7,737 bases of DNA from an uncultured Bacilli bacterium (GTDB lineage Bacteria > Bacillota_I > Bacilli_A > RF39 > UBA660), in NCBI GenBank assembly GCA_910584255.1, contig CAJTXV010000049.1, positions 1 to 7,737 on the forward strand, written 5' to 3'. Positions 5,555 to 7,737 of the stretch are shown here, piece by piece. Position 1 is the stretch's first letter. Every line of letters begins with the position of its first letter. The position numbers and the translations under genes were made by a program. The notes below the pieces were generated by a model, which worked only from the letters and a program-made list of their open reading frames with translations, searched no databases and had not been told where the DNA came from.

Positions 5555-6901
5555 CTATTCCTCATGATCATGGCAATGGCATTCATGGCCTTCTTCATGA
5601 TGACATCCACAATCACAGCCCTCGTCTTCAAATGATGCGAGTTGCTCATCTAAATAGTATAAAATATAATCAATTTCTACTAGTTCTTCTTCTTTCGTTT
5701 GATTGTTCTTAATCTTAATTTGATTTTCCCTTAATTCTTCATCATTTAAAATAATTAAGAACTTACTATTTAAACGATCCGCCTGCTTGAACTGTCCTTT
5801 TAAACCCCTACCAGTATATTCTGTCTCAACTTTAAAACCATTCATACGTAACTCTTGAACTAAAGTTACTGCATAGTCTTTTTCTGTGTCAGAAACATAC
5901 ATCACAAAAGCATCCATAGATTCTTCAATTGGCAATTCAATTTGCTCTTTTTCTAATGCAAGCATCAGTCTTCCAAGTCCCATTGCAAACCCAATGCCTG
6001 GTGTTTCTGGTCCTCCTAGTTCTGAAACTAATCCATTATATCTTCCCCCAGCACCCAAAACGTTTTGGCTACCAAATCCTTCAATATCTGCTTCGATTTC
6101 GAATACAGTATGATTATAATAGTCTAATCCACGAACAATGGACGGATTGACTACATACTCAATATCTAATAAGTCTAAGTACTTTTGAACTTCTAAGAAT
6201 CTTTTTTTGCTTTCTTCGTTTAAATAGTCTGTCATAAGAGGCGCTGTTTTCATAATTTTTGATTCGTGATCTACTTTGCAATCTAATACACGAAGTGGGT
6301 TCTTTTCAAGACGAATCTTACAATCTTCACATAATTCCTCACTATGAGGTTTAAAATGTTCTACTAAAGCTTTCCTATAATTATTCCTAGATTCTTGATC
6401 CCCTAAAGAATTAATATTTACTTTAATTCCCTTTAATCCTAAGATTTTATAAATGTTAACCGCAAGAGAAATCACTTCTGCATCAATCATCGGATCATCG
6501 GAACCAATCACTTCTACTCCAAATTGAGTAAGTTCTCGGTCACGCCCAGATTGTGGTCTCTCATAGCGATACATCGTACCATTATAGTAAAGTTTTACAG
6601 GCTGCATGGCATCTCCATACATTTTATTTTCAATATAACTTCTGATAACTCCTGCAGTCCCTTCAGGACGAAGTGTAATCTCTCGATCTCCTTTATCCTT
6701 AAAGTCATACATTTCTTTACTAACGACATCCGTCTCTTCTCCAATACTACGGTGAAACAATTCACTTGCCTCGAAAATAGGTGTACGAATAAAATTATAA
6801 TTATATCTTTCACATACTGCCTCAATTATATGTGATACATAATTCCATTTTTTTGCTTCATCCCCATAAATATCATGACATCCTTTTTGTTTTGTTATCA
6901 T
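5555..6901 (-). CDS. hisS: Histidine--tRNA ligase with Cys/His-rich tail
   Basis: HisRS is a class IIa synthetase that charges tRNA-His. The start is ATG 6901-6899, supported by AAAGGAAG nine bases upstream. The open frame continues to 6991, but that part is the T-box leader. The protein is 448 residues. LRPEGT (77-82), motif 2 YRYERPQSGR (111-120), the histidine-binding RGLDYY (257-262) and motif 3 with Arg311 are all present. Cys191, Cys194 and Cys208 lie in the insertion region. The anticodon-binding domain covers about 328-420. The oddity is the end: residues 429-448 hold five Cys and six His among acidic residues, an extension beyond the usual ~420-430 that looks metal-binding. hisS is first in the operon, with aspS 30 bases downstream. 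Confidence 0.98.
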   Translation of the reverse strand: MITKQKGCHDIYGDEAKKWNYVSHIIEAVCERYNYNFIRTPIFEASELFHRSIGEETDVVSKEMYDFKDKGDREITLRPEGTAGVIRSYIENKMYGDAMQPVKLYYNGTMYRYERPQSGRDRELTQFGVEVIGSDDPMIDAEVISLAVNIYKILGLKGIKVNINSLGDQESRNNYRKALVEHFKPHSEELCEDCKIRLEKNPLRVLDCKVDHESKIMKTAPLMTDYLNEESKKRFLEVQKYLDLLDIEYVVNPSIVRGLDYYNHTVFEIEADIEGFGSQNVLGAGGRYNGLVSELGGPETPGIGFAMGLGRLMLALEKEQIELPIEESMDAFVMYVSDTEKDYAVTLVQELRMNGFKVETEYTGRGLKGQFKQADRLNSKFLIILNDEELRENQIKIKNNQTKEEELVEIDYILYYLDEQLASFEDEGCDCGCHHEEGHECHCHDHEE

Positions 6902-7135
6902 ATTTTTTTTCTTCCTTTCTTTTTCTTTAAAAAATAAAAAGGTCGCACTACAAAGGACGAATCTAAATTCGTGGTGCCACCTTATTTCCATAATTACTTA
7001 TGCTTTTTTCTTTAACGCAGAATTACGTTTCTTTAACGAAAAGTGTCTTCACAAAATCCTTAATAGATATTTTCACCCACCATATCCTCTCTACAAAAAA
7101 GAAATTTTATTACTATTCTTTCCAAGAATCTATTA
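6902..7135 (-). promoter_or_regulatory. T-box riboswitch leader of hisS-aspS, likely Asp-specific
   Basis: The untranslated leader binds uncharged tRNA and then favours antitermination. The T-box core GGTGGCACCACG (6981-6970) matches the consensus GGTGGNACCGCG closely. Stem I shows the usual AGAGAG...GGTG...GTGAA elements (about 7095-7068). The specifier region reads GTGAA-GAC-AC, so the codon after the conserved GAA is GAC, Asp (7047-7045). CAC, His, overlaps it at 7045-7043. The antiterminator bulge is UGGC, whose last base pairs with a G discriminator. tRNA-Asp has G there, whereas bacterial tRNA-His normally has C. Codon and discriminator therefore agree on tRNA-Asp. Confidence 0.9.
6929..6981 (-). 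terminator. T-box regulated terminator
   Basis: The T-box sequence GGTGGCAC pairs with GTGCGACC (6948-6941) with one mismatch. An inner ACGAAT/ATTCGT stem completes the hairpin, and the T-run TTTTTATTTTTT follows (6940-6929). The alternative antiterminator uses the same T-box strand, so the two forms exclude each other. Confidence 0.85.
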
Positions 7136-7137
7136 TT

Positions 7138-7166
7138 AGTTTACACTAACTTTTTATAAAATTCAA
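7138..7166 (-). promoter_or_regulatory. Putative promoter of the hisS-aspS operon
   Basis: On the - strand, TTGAAT (7166-7161) and TAAACT (7143-7138) lie 17 bp apart, each with four of six consensus bases. Transcription would begin near 7131, just before the T-box stem I. Confidence 0.45.
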
Positions 7167-7207
7167 GTATGTATTAACATAATCATTATCTTTCTTCATT
7201 TTATGTA

Positions 7208-7651
7208 TTAATTAATATGTTTAGAGTAAAAATCCGTCTTCCATTTCATTTCTTGTACTCTAATTTTATTTTCTAGAGTTCTTGCATGGGCAATGGCTAA
7301 ACCAATGATGGGTGGAACAAAAGCAGCGATTTTCATCATGTCGTTACTATCATGGTGTGCAAAACGATTCATCTCACTTTGGTAACTTGAACCCGCTAGA
7401 ATAATCAAAGTGAAAATCAAACCAAATCCAATCCAATATGCATAAGTCATCGTAATTGATTTTTGAATTTTTCCAATATAGGAAAGATATTTTTCTTTTT
7501 CAAAGAGAAGAGTTGCTACTTTCGCTTCTAATTCTTTATTTATTTTTTTATCTTCACTTTTTGATATTTTACTCTCTTTAAAATTTTCTTTGGTAGGATT
7601 TAATCTTATTCCACACTTTTCGCAAAAAGTGTTTTCTTCCACATTTTTCAC
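7208..7651 (-). CDS. Zinc-ribbon membrane protein, probably frameshifted at its start
   Basis: The open frame of 147 residues begins at a GTG. A Cys-Glu-Lys-Cys-Gly knuckle (10-14) is followed by a Lys/Glu-rich linker and coiled region (20-65), a first membrane helix (about 66-88) and a second (about 106-122). The C-terminus is short and basic. This suggests a small membrane protein with a cytoplasmic zinc finger, of unknown function. The GTG is 14 bases from AGG of the ribosome binding site AAAGGTAGG (7674-7666). A better-placed ATG at 7658, seven bases away, opens a different frame reading MFCEKCGR, the missing first knuckle of a zinc ribbon. One extra base, or two lost bases, near 7636-7640 would explain the split. 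The gene is probably frameshifted or mis-sequenced there. It lies upstream of the hisS promoter with no clear terminator between them. Confidence 0.7.
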   Translation of the reverse strand: MKNVEENTFCEKCGIRLNPTKENFKESKISKSEDKKINKELEAKVATLLFEKEKYLSYIGKIQKSITMTYAYWIGFGLIFTLIILAGSSYQSEMNRFAHHDSNDMMKIAAFVPPIIGLAIAHARTLENKIRVQEMKWKTDFYSKHIN

Positions 7652-7691
7652 AAAACATAAACTTACCTACCTTTCATTTCACAATAAAAAT

Positions 7692-7715
7692 CCACTAGTT
7701 TAACTAGTGGTTTTT
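7692..7715. terminator. Bidirectional intrinsic terminator
   Basis: CCACTAGTT (7692-7700) and AACTAGTGG (7702-7710) form a perfect inverted repeat; allowing for the loop, seven base pairs can stack. TTTTTGTTT follows on the + strand and ATTTTTATT on the - strand. It probably ends a - strand gene that begins beyond the right edge, isolating the zinc-ribbon gene. Confidence 0.8.
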
Positions 7716-7720
7716 GTTTG

Positions 7721-7735
7721 AGGCCTATAAGGCCT
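7721..7735. repeat. AGGCCT palindrome pair at the window edge
   Basis: AGGCCT, ATA, AGGCCT: two copies of a self-complementary hexamer three bases apart, which can form a small hairpin. It is adjacent to the terminator and GC-rich compared with its surroundings. Its function is unknown, and it may be the edge of a larger feature outside the window. Confidence 0.4.
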
Positions 7736-7737
7736 GT

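Noticed and set aside
5886..6150. Two overlapping + strand open frames inside hisS
   Set aside because: Antisense shadows of conserved HisRS codons.
6524..6835. Open frames on both strands inside the hisS 5' half
   Set aside because: Both overlap the HisRS motif 2 and ATP-binding region in other frames and have no start signals.
6902..6991. Extension of hisS by 30 codons upstream
   Set aside because: This segment is the T-box terminator. The ribosome binding site and the conserved start (MITKQKG) place the start at 6901.
7009..7039. Direct repeat TTTCTTTAACG within the T-box leader
   Set aside because: Two copies about 20 bases apart, but both lie in the linker/stem III part of the T-box leader and are explained by its folding.
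1..7737. CRISPR array, defence system or toxin-antitoxin pair
   Set aside because: No spaced direct repeats, nuclease, or paired small toxin/antitoxin genes are visible. The 61-aa gene plus recombinase pair is better explained as an integration module.

Overview
The window reads as chromosomal DNA of a low-GC, Gram-positive-type bacterium of the Firmicutes/Bacilli or a wall-less relative. Base composition is strongly AT-rich, ribosome binding sites are purine-rich, both tRNA genes encode their CCA ends, and a hisS-aspS pair sits behind a T-box leader. The six main genes all stop with TAA or TAG, and Trp is TGG. The sequence does not fix a genus.

Left part (1-2256, + strand): this looks like the right-hand end of an integrated mobile element. 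A gap with nested inverted repeats (46-159) is followed by a 61-aa protein and a 609-aa large serine recombinase. On the opposite strand, directly against the recombinase 3' end, lies a ribosome binding site and the first 14 codons of a second serine recombinase (MNEEKKIAGIYIRV). It is cut exactly where its catalytic Ser would follow, at about 2158-2163. The simplest reading is that the first element integrated into the start of another element's recombinase gene. The last ~31 residues of the large recombinase would then be read from target DNA.

The severed gene keeps its control region (2203-2383, - strand): a strong promoter (TTGACT, 16 bp, TATAAT), a five-codon leader ORF (MFLWG) with a good ribosome binding site, and a terminator hairpin. 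An upstream segment could pair with that hairpin as an antiterminator. This looks like a leader-peptide attenuator in front of a recombinase.

Middle part (2284-3772, - strand): a small unrecognised CxxC protein (2450-2725), two tandem terminator hairpins, tRNA-Leu(UAG), tRNA-Ile2(CAU, probably lysidine-modified), an unrecognised 139-aa protein with its own promoter, and a non-coding gap.

Right part (3773-7207, - strand): a T-box-controlled operon hisS-aspS. The T-box pairs a GAC (Asp) specifier, overlapping a CAC (His) triplet, with a UGGC antiterminator bulge that fits the G discriminator of tRNA-Asp. HisRS carries a 20-residue C-terminal tail with five Cys and six His. Upstream is a small zinc-ribbon/two-helix membrane protein whose start appears frameshifted, and the window ends in a bidirectional terminator.
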